A DNA stretch of 64,000 bases from Tateyamaria omphalii (lineage in GTDB: Bacteria > Pseudomonadota > Alphaproteobacteria > Rhodobacterales > Rhodobacteraceae): positions 67,477-131,476 of the forward strand of contig NZ_BMWT01000002.1 in NCBI RefSeq assembly GCF_014651375.1. The letters are read 5' to 3'. The notes beneath the pieces are model-generated. The model did no database searches. It was not told the DNA's origin and saw only the letters and a program-made list of their open reading frames with translations. This document shows, one piece after another, positions 16,585 through 26,339 of the stretch; position 1 is the first letter of the stretch, and every line of letters begins with the position of its first letter. Both the position numbers and the translations under genes were made by a program.

Positions 16585-17678
16585 TCCTGCACTTATATTT
16601 CGCACGACGTTTTGCATTGGCTTTGCTCATGATCGCCTCGGTGCTGACCGCGCTGGTCATTCTTGTTGACCTCATCGATCAAACCCGGGAGTTCGCAGAT
16701 TTTGGAGTTGGCTTTGGGCAAAGGATTGGTTTGACACTGCTCAACGTGCCGAAAACACTGAACCAAATTCTGCCTCTGATCATGATACTTGGCACGGTCG
16801 CGCTGTTTGTGTCACTCGCCCGGTCATCCGAGCTGGTCGTAACGCGCGCGGCGGGCAGATCCGCAATGCGTGCATTGATTGGTCCGGTAGTTGTTTCAAT
16901 CGCTATTGGTGTTCTGGCGACAACCACTCTGGGCCCGATCGTTGCCGCGACGTCCAAGCAATATGCCGTTCTTGCTGAAACCTACCGGTCAGGCGGCGTA
17001 TCGGCTGTATCCATTTCCAAAGAAGGTCTGTGGTTGCGACAAGGCGGAGAGACCGGCCAGACGGTTATCCGCGCTGCGCGGTCCAATGCAGATGCCTCTG
17101 TACTCTACGATGTGACATTCATTGCATATGCACCTGGAGGCGGACCGGTTCGGCGAATCGAGGCTGGGAGTGCAGCGCTGAGCAATGGAGCGTGGTCACT
17201 TCGCAACGCCAAGGCATGGCCGCTCACAACCGGCATAAATCCCGAGGCTAGTGCCGTTGAGCAGCCTATTCTCGAAATCCCGTCTACCCTGACACTGGAC
17301 GGCATACGTGAGCGTCTCGGCACCCCAGCCGGCGTATCGATTTGGGACATGCCTGATTTCATCGCACAATTGGAACAAGCCGGATTTTCAGCGCGTAAAC
17401 ATTTGGTCTGGATGCAAGCAGAACTTGCGCGCCCGATCTTTCTGATGGGCATGGTTCTGGTTGCCGCTTCATTCACGATGCGCCATACCCGTTTCGGGGG
17501 CACCGGCACAGCTGTGCTGGCTGCAGTGTTGCTGGGGTTTGGTTTGTACTTCATCCGGAGCTTTGCGCAGATATTGGGCGAAAACGGCCAGATACCCGTG
17601 CTGCTTGCAGCATGGGCGCCACCTGTTGCCTCGATTCTGCTGGCCCTAGGGCTGCTGTTGCAAGCAGAAGACGGCTGA
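16581..17678 (+). CDS. lptG: LPS export permease LptG
   Basis: The 365-residue partner of LptF in the LPS-extracting ABC transporter. It has the same plan: three helices, a periplasmic domain, three helices. The start ILHLYFARRFALALLMIASVLTALVILVDLIDQTREF is typical. The ATG at 16581 overlaps the lptF stop as ATGA, so translation is coupled; the frame is open to 16311, but that part only shadows lptF. The ATPase partner lptB is not in this window. Confidence 0.94.
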   Translation: MILHLYFARRFALALLMIASVLTALVILVDLIDQTREFADFGVGFGQRIGLTLLNVPKTLNQILPLIMILGTVALFVSLARSSELVVTRAAGRSAMRALIGPVVVSIAIGVLATTTLGPIVAATSKQYAVLAETYRSGGVSAVSISKEGLWLRQGGETGQTVIRAARSNADASVLYDVTFIAYAPGGGPVRRIEAGSAALSNGAWSLRNAKAWPLTTGINPEASAVEQPILEIPSTLTLDGIRERLGTPAGVSIWDMPDFIAQLEQAGFSARKHLVWMQAELARPIFLMGMVLVAASFTMRHTRFGGTGTAVLAAVLLGFGLYFIRSFAQILGENGQIPVLLAAWAPPVASILLALGLLLQAEDG

Positions 17679-17679
17679 C

Positions 17680-19863
17680 ATGCGTTTGATCATCAAAAAC
17701 CTCGTCACAGTGGCACTTCTTCTGTTGGGGACAACGGGATACGCCACCGCACAGGCACAGCCCGATGCACCTGCAGTTCAAACACCGCCTGCCGTCCTTG
17801 TGGCTGATGATGTCGAAATTACCACAGATCGCCGATTGATCGCGCGCGGCAATGTTGAAGCCTTTCAGGGCACAACACGTCTCAGCGCTCAAGCCATTGA
17901 GTACAATTCCGACACTGGCACTCTGACCATTACGGGACCCATTGTGATTAATGATGGTGCCGGCATTGTCATACTTGCCAGCCAGGCAGAGCTGAGTGAA
18001 GATCTTCAAGACGGCCTTTTGAAAGGCGCGAGGCTTGTTCTGCATGAACAATTGCAACTGGCATCGGTGCAAATGAACCGGGTCGGTGGACGTTACACCC
18101 AGCTTTACAAAACAGCCGCCACATCCTGCCGCGTTTGTGAGAATGATCCTCGTCCACCACTTTGGCAAATCAGAGCAAAGCGGGTTGTGCATGATCGGGA
18201 GGAACGCCAGCTTTACTTCGACGGGGCCCAGCTCCGCGTCCGGAACATACCAATTCTGTACTTTCCGCGCCTGCGACTTCCAGACCCAACCTTAGCACGG
18301 GCAACCGGCTTCCTGTTTCCCGAAATCCGTTCGAACTCGCGCCTGGGTACAGGTTTGAGGATCCCCTACTTCATTAAGCTCGGCGACCATAGGGACTTAA
18401 CCCTGACCCCTTACCTCACAGGTAAAACCAGAACGCTTGAATTTCGGTATCGGCAAGCGTTCAAGCGGGGCCGCATTATTTTGCAGGGTGCATACTCTGA
18501 TGACGACCTGCAGCCAAATGACCGGCGCGGCTACTTTTTTGCGGCGGGCGAATTTGCGTTGAATCGTGGTTACATACTGGAATTCGATCTTGAGTCAGTG
18601 TCGGACGATGCCTATCTGAACGACTACGGTTTTTTCGGCAGAGACAGGCTGGACAGCTCGATTCAAGTATCGAGGACGCGCCGCGACGAGTACATCAAAC
18701 TGTCTTACGTCAATTTCAAGTCGCTTAGGGACGATGAAGATGACGATTTGCTACCATCGGACGTTATTGATGTCCTCTACGAACGTCGATTCCACCCAAG
18801 TCTAATTGGTGGCGAGGTACGCTTGTCCGCTGCAGCGCATGGGCACGAGCGCCCGTCGAATGTGAACTTTGACGCAAATGGCGACGGTATTGTTGACGGG
18901 CGGGATGTCCTGCGATTCAATTTTGAGGCGGAATGGATACGCACGTATCAGTTGGGTGGTCTGCAAGTTCAAACCGACCTGGGACTTGCTGGCGACATCA
19001 TCCGGGTCAGCGACGACATCACCTTTGACGAAGACAGCGGCATTGCACCCAAAGTCGGAGTGACCTTGCGCTACCCGCTTGTTCGCCGCAGCAAAAATGG
19101 GGTGCGACAGTTCTTTGAACCTCTGGTGCAGCTGTCGTGGGTAGGCGGTGATGGCCTGAATGTCCCGAATGAAGAGAGCACCCGGGTCGAATTTGACGAG
19201 GGCAACCTTCTGTCGCTCAGCCGCTTTCCCGCACCAGATAGAAGAGAGCGCGGCTGGGCGGTCGCGTATGGTGGAACTTGGGCACGCATTGATCCCAACG
19301 GCTGGACTGCAACTTTGACTGCGGCACAGGTGCTGCGGGAAGAGGCGCAGGCTGATTTCAACGATACGTCGGGACTGTCGGGCACGACGTCGGATTTCCT
19401 GCTGGCCGGGAAAATTGAGCTAGACGGTGGGTTTGCCATGTCAGGTCGCACCTTGTTCAATGAAAGCTTTGACGTGGCCAAGGCGGAGATCAGGGGCGCT
19501 TGGAGCAATAATCAGATATATGTTGGCGGCAGTTATATCTGGATATCTGAAGACACAGACATCGATTTGCCCTCGCCCATTGGTGAAGTAACGTTTGACG
19601 GCGCGTACAAGATTGACCGTTTCTGGACGGCAAACGCGAATTGGCGGTACGATCTGGAGGAAGGCCGAGCAGCCACAGCCGGTGCCGGAATTGCCTATTC
19701 AAATGAATGTGTGCGGGTGGGCTTGTCTATCAATCGCAGCTTCGCGGACTCAACGACTCTTGAGCCCTCGACCACTCTGGGGTTATCAGTGTCCTTGCGC
19801 GGGTTTTCGGTCAACACCGGCGACCGGGTAGAAACACGATCATGCGGAAAGCGGGCGAAATGA
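17680..19863 (+). CDS. lptD: LPS assembly protein LptD
   Basis: The outer-membrane translocon that inserts LPS into the outer leaflet. 727 residues: signal peptide 1-26, an N-terminal periplasmic OstA/LptA-like jellyroll (about 38-130, containing ARGNVEAFQG), then a large beta-barrel of charged and aromatic strands. A Cys pair (SCRVC) lies near residue 149 and two Cys lie near the C-terminus, fitting the interdomain disulfides known to be needed in E. coli LptD. It starts one base after the lptG stop. It needs LptE, which is not visible here. Confidence 0.94.
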   Translation: MRLIIKNLVTVALLLLGTTGYATAQAQPDAPAVQTPPAVLVADDVEITTDRRLIARGNVEAFQGTTRLSAQAIEYNSDTGTLTITGPIVINDGAGIVILASQAELSEDLQDGLLKGARLVLHEQLQLASVQMNRVGGRYTQLYKTAATSCRVCENDPRPPLWQIRAKRVVHDREERQLYFDGAQLRVRNIPILYFPRLRLPDPTLARATGFLFPEIRSNSRLGTGLRIPYFIKLGDHRDLTLTPYLTGKTRTLEFRYRQAFKRGRIILQGAYSDDDLQPNDRRGYFFAAGEFALNRGYILEFDLESVSDDAYLNDYGFFGRDRLDSSIQVSRTRRDEYIKLSYVNFKSLRDDEDDDLLPSDVIDVLYERRFHPSLIGGEVRLSAAAHGHERPSNVNFDANGDGIVDGRDVLRFNFEAEWIRTYQLGGLQVQTDLGLAGDIIRVSDDITFDEDSGIAPKVGVTLRYPLVRRSKNGVRQFFEPLVQLSWVGGDGLNVPNEESTRVEFDEGNLLSLSRFPAPDRRERGWAVAYGGTWARIDPNGWTATLTAAQVLREEAQADFNDTSGLSGTTSDFLLAGKIELDGGFAMSGRTLFNESFDVAKAEIRGAWSNNQIYVGGSYIWISEDTDIDLPSPIGEVTFDGAYKIDRFWTANANWRYDLEEGRAATAGAGIAYSNECVRVGLSINRSFADSTTLEPSTTLGLSVSLRGFSVNTGDRVETRSCGKRAK

Positions 19864-21089
19864 GCGGTAGAACAATTCGGCAGTCAGTGATTGCGGCATG
19901 TGCCCTTGCACTGTGTACAGTTCAGGCATCTGCACAAAACCTCTTTGCCCCTGTGGCTCAGGTGGATCAGGTTGTTATATCTGAATTTGAAGTGCAGCAA
20001 CGTCAGCGCTTTCTGCGGGTTCTGGGGGCCAGCGGCAGCAGTCGAACGGAAGTCATCAATGAACTGATCCGGGATCGCCTGCGTGAAACGGAAACACGCC
20101 AGGCTGGCATCGTTCTGACACCAGAAGAGTTGGCACAGGGTTTGAGTGACTTTGCGGCACGTGCTGATCTTTCAACCGAGGAATTCGTTCAGGGCTTGGC
20201 CAGCGAAGGCATCGCGGAAGAAACGTTTCGAGATTTTGTAAACGTGTCACTGGTGTGGCGCGATTACATCCGCGCCCGTTACGGAAACCGGGTACGCATT
20301 GACGATCGCGAAATTGACCGCGCCGTCGCAAGTGCACGAGGCAATTCCGGGATCGAGGTCCTGGTCTCGGAAATCATCATTCCCGCTCCGCCGAACGAGG
20401 CAGAACAGGTACTGGAACAGGCCGAAATCATTGCCCAGACCACTTCGGAAGCCGAGTTTTCGAATTTTGCGCGCCGTTTCTCTGCGACAGCGTCGCGGGG
20501 TGCAGGCGGTCGCTTGCCCTGGACACCTATCAGTGACCTTCCGCCCGTATTGCGTCCGCTGCTTTTGGGCCTGGGACCAGGTCAAGTAACTGCCCCATTG
20601 CAGATTCCCAACGCGGTGGCGCTTTTCCAACTGCGGGACATCCGCGAAACAGAAGCGCCTCAACGGACTTTTTCCGCAATCGAATATGCAGCCTACTACA
20701 TAGATGGCGGCCGTAGTCCGGAAGGTTTGGAGCGCGCTCGGGCAATCTCAGCGCGGGTTGATCGCTGCGACGACCTTTATGGTATCGCGCGGGGCCAGCC
20801 TGAAAATCTGCTGGATCGCGGCAGTCTGCCACCAGAGGAAATCCCGGATGACATCGCCATCGAGCTGTCAAAGCTCGACCCGGGCGAAGTATCGACGGCA
20901 TTGACCCGAGCGGGCGGCAATACCCTTGTGTTCCTGATGCTCTGCGGCCGCACACCAGCCTTAGAGGAAGATCAGGAGATCGACCGCGGCGCTATTGCCA
21001 ACCAGTTGCGCAATCAGCGTCTGAACGCGTTCTCTGATACGCTCCTTGCAGACCTGCGCGCAGAAGCCGACATACGCATTTTCGAATGA
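19860..21089 (+). CDS. surA: SurA-like periplasmic chaperone/peptidyl-prolyl isomerase
   Basis: A 409-residue periplasmic protein with an N-terminal signal peptide (about 1-25, ending ASA) and a SurA-N chaperone region. A parvulin-like domain is centred on about residues 170-265 (VSEIIIPAPPNEAEQ, and FARRFSATASRGAGGRLPW). Only one parvulin domain is obvious, as is usual in alphaproteobacteria. The ATG at 19860 overlaps the lptD stop as ATGA; another in-frame ATG at 19842 overlaps lptD further. The operon with lptD fits a role in outer-membrane protein folding. Confidence 0.88.
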   Translation: MSGRTIRQSVIAACALALCTVQASAQNLFAPVAQVDQVVISEFEVQQRQRFLRVLGASGSSRTEVINELIRDRLRETETRQAGIVLTPEELAQGLSDFAARADLSTEEFVQGLASEGIAEETFRDFVNVSLVWRDYIRARYGNRVRIDDREIDRAVASARGNSGIEVLVSEIIIPAPPNEAEQVLEQAEIIAQTTSEAEFSNFARRFSATASRGAGGRLPWTPISDLPPVLRPLLLGLGPGQVTAPLQIPNAVALFQLRDIRETEAPQRTFSAIEYAAYYIDGGRSPEGLERARAISARVDRCDDLYGIARGQPENLLDRGSLPPEEIPDDIAIELSKLDPGEVSTALTRAGGNTLVFLMLCGRTPALEEDQEIDRGAIANQLRNQRLNAFSDTLLADLRAEADIRIFE

Positions 21090-22048
21090 CATCATCTCCT
21101 GTCGCCATCTGCTGTGGTGAACCCGCAGGTGTCGGCCCGGAAATCGCAGCCAAAGCTTGGCAGGCACTTCGGGATGAGGTGCCGATGGTGTGGATCGGCG
21201 ATCCTCGCCATCTGCCCCATGGCACGGTTTGGACCGAGGTTGGGCAATGCACGGACGCTATCGGCGCGAAAACGTTCCCTGTCCTGCCCCACGCGTTTTC
21301 GGCGGACACTATTCCGGGCCAACCCAACCTGGAGAACGCGCAAGGCGTCATTGACGTAATCGCCCGGGGTGTCGATTTGGTGACTTGCGGCTCAGCGTCT
21401 GCGCTGTGTACGGCTCCAATCCACAAGAAAGTCCTGATGGATGGCGCAGGCTTTGCCTATCCCGGCCATACGGAATACTTGGCCGCTCTGACACAGGCCC
21501 CCCGCCCCGTGATGATGCTGGCCTCGGAAACGCTGCGCGTCGTTCCGACAACTATCCACATAGGTCTTCAGGACGTGCCCGAGGCTCTGACGCCTGACCT
21601 GCTGCGCCAGACGATCATGATCACCGCGCAGTCCCTGCGTGATCAGTTCCACATCCCAGAGCCGCGCATAGCTGTTACAGGCTTGAATCCGCATGCGGGC
21701 GAAGGGGGTGCCATGGGCACACAGGAAATGGACTGGATCGCGTCACTGGTTGACGAGATCGCAGCGGCCGGCATCGATGTCACTGGTCCATGGCCTGCAG
21801 ATACGATGTTTCACGCCGCGGCACGTCAGCGCTATGATGCTGCGGTCTGCATGTATCACGATCAGGCGCTGATCCCCATCAAGACATTGGACTTTGATCG
21901 CGGCGTGAACGTGACACTGGGTTTGCCCATAATCCGCACCTCGCCAGATCACGGCACTGCCTTTGACATTGCAGGGCGCGACATGGCCAACCCCACCAGC
22001 ATGATCGAAGCCATCAAACTGGCCCATCAAATGGCAGGCGGCACATGA
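21086..22048 (+). CDS. pdxA: 4-hydroxythreonine-4-phosphate dehydrogenase
   Basis: A 320-residue enzyme of pyridoxal phosphate synthesis that oxidises 4-phosphohydroxy-threonine with NAD. The opening [17 protein letters not shown] matches the family GDPAGIGPE motif, with Glu in place of the usual Asp. Metal ligands appear as PGHTEYLA and in the [26 protein letters not shown] region, and [19 protein letters not shown] is the C-terminal signature. The start overlaps the surA stop by four bases (ATGA), within the lpt operon. Confidence 0.95.
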   Translation: MTSSPVAICCGEPAGVGPEIAAKAWQALRDEVPMVWIGDPRHLPHGTVWTEVGQCTDAIGAKTFPVLPHAFSADTIPGQPNLENAQGVIDVIARGVDLVTCGSASALCTAPIHKKVLMDGAGFAYPGHTEYLAALTQAPRPVMMLASETLRVVPTTIHIGLQDVPEALTPDLLRQTIMITAQSLRDQFHIPEPRIAVTGLNPHAGEGGAMGTQEMDWIASLVDEIAAAGIDVTGPWPADTMFHAAARQRYDAAVCMYHDQALIPIKTLDFDRGVNVTLGLPIIRTSPDHGTAFDIAGRDMANPTSMIEAIKLAHQMAGGT

Positions 22049-22887
22049 GCGCCATTGACGACTTGCCCCCACTGCGCGAGGTGATCGCGACCCATGGGCT
22101 GAGCGCACGCAAGTCGCTTGGGCAGAACTTTCTGCTGGACCTGAACCTGACGGCCAAAATTGCACGTCAGGCCGGAGATTTGAGCGAATCCGATGTGCTC
22201 GAGATTGGCCCCGGCCCCGGTGGCTTGACCCGAGGCTTGCTGTCCGAAGGTGCACGCAAGGTTCTTGCTATTGAAAAGGATGCGCGCTGCCTGCCTGCCC
22301 TCGCGGAAATCGCGCATCGCTATCCAGGTCAGTTGCAGGTGATTGAAGGGGACGCGCTGGAGATTGATCCGCTCGCTCATCTGACGCCCCCGATAAGGGT
22401 TGCAGCGAACCTGCCCTATAACGTAGGAACAGAGCTTTTGGTGCGGTGGCTCACCCCACCGCGTTGGCCGCCGTTCTGGCAGTCTTTGACACTTATGTTT
22501 CAGCGCGAGGTTGCAGAACGCATCGTCGCGCAACCTGGCTCAAAGACATATGGCCGCCTGGCCGTATTGTCACAGTGGCGATCAGACGCCCGGATCGTCA
22601 TGTCCCTGCCACCGGGTGCATTTACGCCGCCGCCGAAAGTGTCCAGTGCAGTCGTGCATCTGGATGCCCTGTCCGGACCAAGGTTCGAGGCGGATGCAAC
22701 CGTCCTGAGCCGTGTTGTCGCCGCTGCTTTCAACCAACGGCGCAAAATGCTGCGCGCCGCGCTGAAAGGTACTGCACCCGATATCGAGGATCGACTGACC
22801 GCGGCCGGAATCAAACCTACAGATCGCGCAGAACAGGTGCCGCTCGAAGGATTTTGCGCTCTTGCACGCGAAGTGGCCAAAGGTTGA
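22045..22887 (+). CDS. rsmA: 16S rRNA (adenine-1518/1519-N6) dimethyltransferase
   Basis: A 280-residue SAM-dependent enzyme (KsgA) that dimethylates two adjacent adenines near the 3' end of 16S rRNA during late 30S assembly. SAM-binding motif [16 protein letters not shown] is at about residues 52-67. The catalytic NLPYN motif is near residue 117, and the C-terminal [12 protein letters not shown] and [14 protein letters not shown] segments are typical. It overlaps the pdxA stop by four bases and is the last gene of the operon. Confidence 0.96.
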   Translation: MSAIDDLPPLREVIATHGLSARKSLGQNFLLDLNLTAKIARQAGDLSESDVLEIGPGPGGLTRGLLSEGARKVLAIEKDARCLPALAEIAHRYPGQLQVIEGDALEIDPLAHLTPPIRVAANLPYNVGTELLVRWLTPPRWPPFWQSLTLMFQREVAERIVAQPGSKTYGRLAVLSQWRSDARIVMSLPPGAFTPPPKVSSAVVHLDALSGPRFEADATVLSRVVAAAFNQRRKMLRAALKGTAPDIEDRLTAAGIKPTDRAEQVPLEGFCALAREVAKG

Positions 22888-22891
22888 AACG

Positions 22892-22917
22892 AAAAAGGGC
22901 GCGCTCGTGGCACGCCC
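22892..22917 (-). terminator. Terminator after the DUF4167 gene
   Basis: On the minus strand GGGCG and CGCCC pair around GC/GC and a small loop (22897-22917, one mismatch), followed by five T (22896-22892). It lies 24 bases beyond the DUF4167 stop and could also slow transcription coming from rsmA. Confidence 0.65.
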
Positions 22918-22940
22918 CAAATCCAAGCATCACATACCGT

Positions 22941-23507
22941 TCATTCGGCTGCTTCAGGCGCCTCGGGCGCGGACCCATCCGCATCAGGTTGCGGTGCCTC
23001 CGGCTGTTCGGCGGCAGGCTCTGCCTTGGGCTTGCGTGACCGGCTGCGCGTCGATTTTGGTTTGGGCTTGGGTTGGCTTTCCGGTGTTTCAACCAAACCC
23101 GACTCTGCCGCCGTTTCCACGACATCCGGCTGCGGGGCCTGCGCTGGATCGGTATTCGCTTCCTGCTCTTGTCGCGCAGCACGCTCGCGATCCCGTTCTG
23201 CTTGCCGCTCACGGTTCTGGCGCTCCTGCTCTTCCCGGCGCGCTTCTATTTCGCGCTGCGCTTCGGCCAGCATCCGCAAATAGTGTTCCGCGTGCTGTTG
23301 GAAGTTCTCGGTTGCAACACGGTCGCCGGACAATTGCGCATCTCGCGCCAATTGGTTGTACTTGTCGATGATCTGCTGAGGCGTCCCACGGACCTTTCCC
23401 TCGGGGCCGGAACTGTCGAACACGCGGTTGACGACGTTGCCGCCACCCCCACCGGAATTGCGGTTGCGGTTGTTCTTGGACCGGGACCGTGATCTCGAAG
23501 ACTTCAT
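22941..23507 (-). CDS. DUF4167 domain protein
   Basis: A 188-residue protein of unknown function found in alphaproteobacteria. The first 20 residues are very basic (Arg/Ser/Lys/Asn), resembling an RNA- or DNA-binding tail. Residues 38-80 (PQQIIDKYNQLARDAQLSGD onward) form the DUF4167 core with its helix pair. Residues 80-115 are a highly charged Glu/Arg coiled coil, and the rest is a Pro/Glu/Ala-rich, probably disordered tail with a second basic patch. The ATG at 23507 matches the family start but lacks a good ribosome site. It lies downstream of prfA-prmC on the same strand, which hints at translation or nucleoid roles without proof. Confidence 0.85.
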   Translation of the reverse strand: MKSSRSRSRSKNNRNRNSGGGGGNVVNRVFDSSGPEGKVRGTPQQIIDKYNQLARDAQLSGDRVATENFQQHAEHYLRMLAEAQREIEARREEQERQNRERQAERDRERAARQEQEANTDPAQAPQPDVVETAAESGLVETPESQPKPKPKSTRSRSRKPKAEPAAEQPEAPQPDADGSAPEAPEAAE

Positions 23508-23710
23508 AGGAATATAAGGCTCTCTGGCATAACTCTTTATGATCGCTCGTGCCGCATCATCTTGGTTGCGTGTCACAGTCTCTTGGCGATCTTGTGGATG
23601 GGACGCTGTTGCGAGGCCGAAGCCAATGCAACCGCGTCTGACAACTGAATAAGCACGGACATGGCCCGCCGACAAGGGTTAATGCCAAAATTTCGCTATT
23701 TTTGGTCGTT

Positions 23711-24547
23711 TCATGCCGGATTTCGCGCAAGAATGACACGGTCACGACCATCAAGGTCTGGCAACACGTCCACAGTGCCCCATCCGCCGCGCTCGAAAAT
23801 AGCGCGGACGTCATCGCCTTGTTGCCATCCAATCTCGCATAGAACGCGACCATTGGCCGTCAGATAGCTGCCGGATTCGTCGGCAATGGCTCTGTAGGCC
23901 GACAGCCCATCGCCCTCATCTGTCAATGCCATGCGCGGTTCGTGATCGCGCAACTCTGGCGACACCTCCTCCATCTCGAAGGCCGACAGATATGGAGGAT
24001 TCGCGACAATCAGGTCGAAACGCCCTTCGACCGGATCAAACCAGTCCCCCTGTTTGATCTGCGCGCGCGACGCCAGATCATGCAACGCAACATTGGCGGA
24101 AGCCTGCAGACAGGCCGCTTCAGACAGATCGACCCCCACACCATGCGCCTTAACACGCTCGGCCAGCAGGGTCACAAGCAGACAACCTGACCCGGTGCCA
24201 AGGTCCAGAACGCGTTCAAAGTCTTCGGTCAGCGCTGCTTCGACGACCGTTTCAGTTTCTGGACGCGGATCCAGTACATCGGCACTGACTTTGAAGCGGC
24301 GCCCATAGAATTCCCGCTCGCCGATCAGGTGGCTGACCGGCACTCGAACAGCACGCAAGGCGATCAAGTGATCATAGCGATCCGCAATATCGGGCGCGAT
24401 GTCTTCCGGCGCAATCAACGTAACCCGTGCGGCATCCACCTGCGCAGCATGGGCCAGCAACACGCGTGCATCCCGCGCAGGATCCGGCACACCCGCCGCG
24501 CGCAGCCGGGCCGTGGCGGCCACCATGGCTTCGGCGGCGGTGGTCAC
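23711..24547 (-). CDS. prmC: Release-factor glutamine N5-methyltransferase
   Basis: A 278-residue SAM-dependent enzyme that methylates the glutamine of the GGQ motif in RF1 and RF2. SAM motif [13 protein letters not shown] lies at about residues 113-125 and the catalytic NPPY motif is near residue 182. The start codon is GTG at 24547, sharing bases with the prfA stop as GTGA, so production of the enzyme is coupled to that of its substrate. Confidence 0.95.
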   Translation of the reverse strand: MTTAAEAMVAATARLRAAGVPDPARDARVLLAHAAQVDAARVTLIAPEDIAPDIADRYDHLIALRAVRVPVSHLIGEREFYGRRFKVSADVLDPRPETETVVEAALTEDFERVLDLGTGSGCLLVTLLAERVKAHGVGVDLSEAACLQASANVALHDLASRAQIKQGDWFDPVEGRFDLIVANPPYLSAFEMEEVSPELRDHEPRMALTDEGDGLSAYRAIADESGSYLTANGRVLCEIGWQQGDDVRAIFERGGWGTVDVLPDLDGRDRVILARNPA

Positions 24548-25593
24548 GTGCCCATCTCGGCCATCAGGCGGGCCTGGGCATCGGCGGTGAGCGCATCGAT
24601 CACCTCGTCCAGATCGCCTTGCATCACCTGATCCACCTTGTAGAGCGTCAAATTAATCCGGTGATCCGTCATGCGACCCTGTGGAAAGTTGTAGGTACGA
24701 ATACGCTCGGACCGGTCCCCAGACCCCACTTGCGCGGCCCGATCAGCCGACCGTTCACTGTCCACGCGTGACCGTTCCAGATCATAAAGCCGTGCCCGCA
24801 ACACCTGCATGGCCTTGTCCCGATTGCGGTGCTGCGACTTCTCGGAACTTGTCACAACGATACCAGTCGGTAGGTGCGTGATGCGCACCGCACTGTCGGT
24901 CGTATTCACGTGCTGCCCGCCGGCGCCCGACGATCGCATGGTGTCTATCCGAATATCCTGGGGCGCAATTTCGATGTCCACATCCTCAGCCTCGGGCAGA
25001 ACCGCAACCGTCGCGGCAGAGGTATGGATGCGCCCGCCACTTTCGGTGGTTGGCACCCGCTGCACACGGTGCACCCCGCTTTCATACTTCATGCGGGCAA
25101 AGACGTTATCGCCGGTGATGTGGGCCACAACTTCCTTGATGCCGCCAAGTTCGGTGGCTTGTTCTTCAACAATGTCGATTTTCCAGCCCCGCGCTTCGGC
25201 ATAGCGCTGGTACATGCGCAAGAGGTCTCCGGCGAAAAGTGCTGCCTCGTCCCCACCCGTACCCGGGCGGATTTCCAGCATGGCGGGTCGAGCGTCCGCT
25301 GCATCCTTGGGCAACAGCGCCAGTTGCAAAGCGGCCTCCGCATCTGGCAACGCGGCCTTGAGCCGCGGCAACTCTTCTTCGGCCAGTTCCGCCATGTCCG
25401 GATCGGACAGCATCAACTCGGCTTCTTCCATGTCATCAACGATCTGCTGATAGGCTTCGATCTGATCAACGACAGGTTTGAGGTCGGAATACTCCTTGGC
25501 CAACGCGGCGATGTCGCCTGACCCATCGGCCATGGCGGCCTCAAGGTACTGAAAGCGCTGTTTGATCTGTAAAAGGCGGTCATGGGGGATCAT
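24544..25593 (-). CDS. prfA: Peptide chain release factor 1
   Basis: A 349-residue factor that reads UAA and UAG. The codon-recognition PxT tripeptide is present as PTT in [17 protein letters not shown], and the peptidyl-hydrolysis motif lies in [15 protein letters not shown]. The ATG at 25593 matches the family start and gives normal length; a GTG 14 codons upstream (25635) has no ribosome site and would run close to the promoter of the divergent secreted-protein gene. It forms a coupled pair with prmC. Confidence 0.95.
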   Translation of the reverse strand: MIPHDRLLQIKQRFQYLEAAMADGSGDIAALAKEYSDLKPVVDQIEAYQQIVDDMEEAELMLSDPDMAELAEEELPRLKAALPDAEAALQLALLPKDAADARPAMLEIRPGTGGDEAALFAGDLLRMYQRYAEARGWKIDIVEEQATELGGIKEVVAHITGDNVFARMKYESGVHRVQRVPTTESGGRIHTSAATVAVLPEAEDVDIEIAPQDIRIDTMRSSGAGGQHVNTTDSAVRITHLPTGIVVTSSEKSQHRNRDKAMQVLRARLYDLERSRVDSERSADRAAQVGSGDRSERIRTYNFPQGRMTDHRINLTLYKVDQVMQGDLDEVIDALTADAQARLMAEMGT

Positions 25594-25620
25594 AACGCCG
25601 GTTTGATCCAAGGCAGGGTA

Positions 25621-25648
25621 TTGGTCAAGGGGCACGCTATGCTATAAT
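25621..25648 (+). promoter_or_regulatory. Strong sigma-70-like promoter, leaderless start
   Basis: TTGGTC at 25621-25626 (4 of 6) and a perfect TATAAT at 25643-25648 are 16 bases apart. The predicted transcript start, about 7 bases past the -10, falls on or beside the ATG at 25656. No Shine-Dalgarno sequence exists, so the message would be leaderless. Confidence 0.55.
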
Positions 25649-25655
25649 GTCGTCC

Positions 25656-25946
25656 ATGCTACGCAACACCTTGATATTCCTACTTATGGCAAGCCCGACG
25701 CTTGCGGATGTTACCTCTCCATCTGGCAAAACGGTTGAATGCTATTGCACCGACAAATCAGGAGCACGCATCGAACTCGGTCAAACTATCTGCCTGCAGG
25801 TAGACGGTCGCATGTTTATGGCTCAATGCCAAATGTCGTTGAATTCGCCTATGTGGCGTGAAGTCCAGGAAGGGTGCCTGAGCTCATCCCTCTTGGGCGG
25901 CGACCAGCAACCGCTCCAATCGTTCCCGGTTGACGCCAAAATCTGA
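25656..25946 (+). CDS. Small secreted Cys-rich protein
   Basis: A 96-residue protein with an N-terminal signal peptide (MLRNTLIFLLMASPTLA). The mature part has five cysteines: ECYC, ETGQTIC-like TICLQ, AQCQM and EGCLS, suggesting disulfides in the periplasm. I recall similar hypothetical proteins in this bacterial group but know no function. The start at 25656 is preferred over an ATG three codons upstream because the -10 hexamer overlaps that ATG. The last 21 codons overlap the convergent DUF1499 gene, and the protein tail there looks less conserved in character. Confidence 0.7.
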   Translation: MLRNTLIFLLMASPTLADVTSPSGKTVECYCTDKSGARIELGQTICLQVDGRMFMAQCQMSLNSPMWREVQEGCLSSSLLGGDQQPLQSFPVDAKI

Positions 25947-26300
25947 GCGACCGAACCGCAATCTGGCGTGCAGTTTCAGCACGCCACCACTGTACTCAAT
26001 GGTGGTATAGTCCGGAAAACCGATCCATTTGGATCTGGTGACATAGGTCACCCGTCCATCATCAACAGAGCCGGCGATAACCCGAGTGCGTGGCAGCATA
26101 CGCGCAGCAGCGTCAACGCGGACGAACGCGGCCTCATCGGCCTGCTCAACGCGGATGGCACCACCCATCATGTTCTGACTGTTCGTCTCGGCAACGGGCT
26201 GATGCCACCGCGTGGGCTCTGTCGGTGCCAAGCGAACAAAAACAAGCAATCCAACCAGAAGGACACAAATTAAAACAAATACATACATGACAAACTTCAT
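25884..26300 (-). CDS. DUF1499 protein
   Basis: A 138-residue protein with one N-terminal membrane segment (about residues 5-24) and a periplasmic DUF1499-like domain. Characteristic segments are MLPRTRVIAG, VTYVTRSKWIGFPDYTTIEY and the C-terminal LHARLRFGRSDFGVNRERLERLL. The family function is unknown. The gene overlaps the 3' end of the convergent secreted-protein gene by 63 bases. It sits just upstream of nothing obvious on its strand, and the next gene downstream on that strand is prfA. Confidence 0.75.
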   Translation of the reverse strand: MKFVMYVFVLICVLLVGLLVFVRLAPTEPTRWHQPVAETNSQNMMGGAIRVEQADEAAFVRVDAAARMLPRTRVIAGSVDDGRVTYVTRSKWIGFPDYTTIEYSGGVLKLHARLRFGRSDFGVNRERLERLLVAAQEG

Positions 26301-26339
26301 TTCACTCCTTCAATATTTCCCGATCCGGACATTTCCCAC

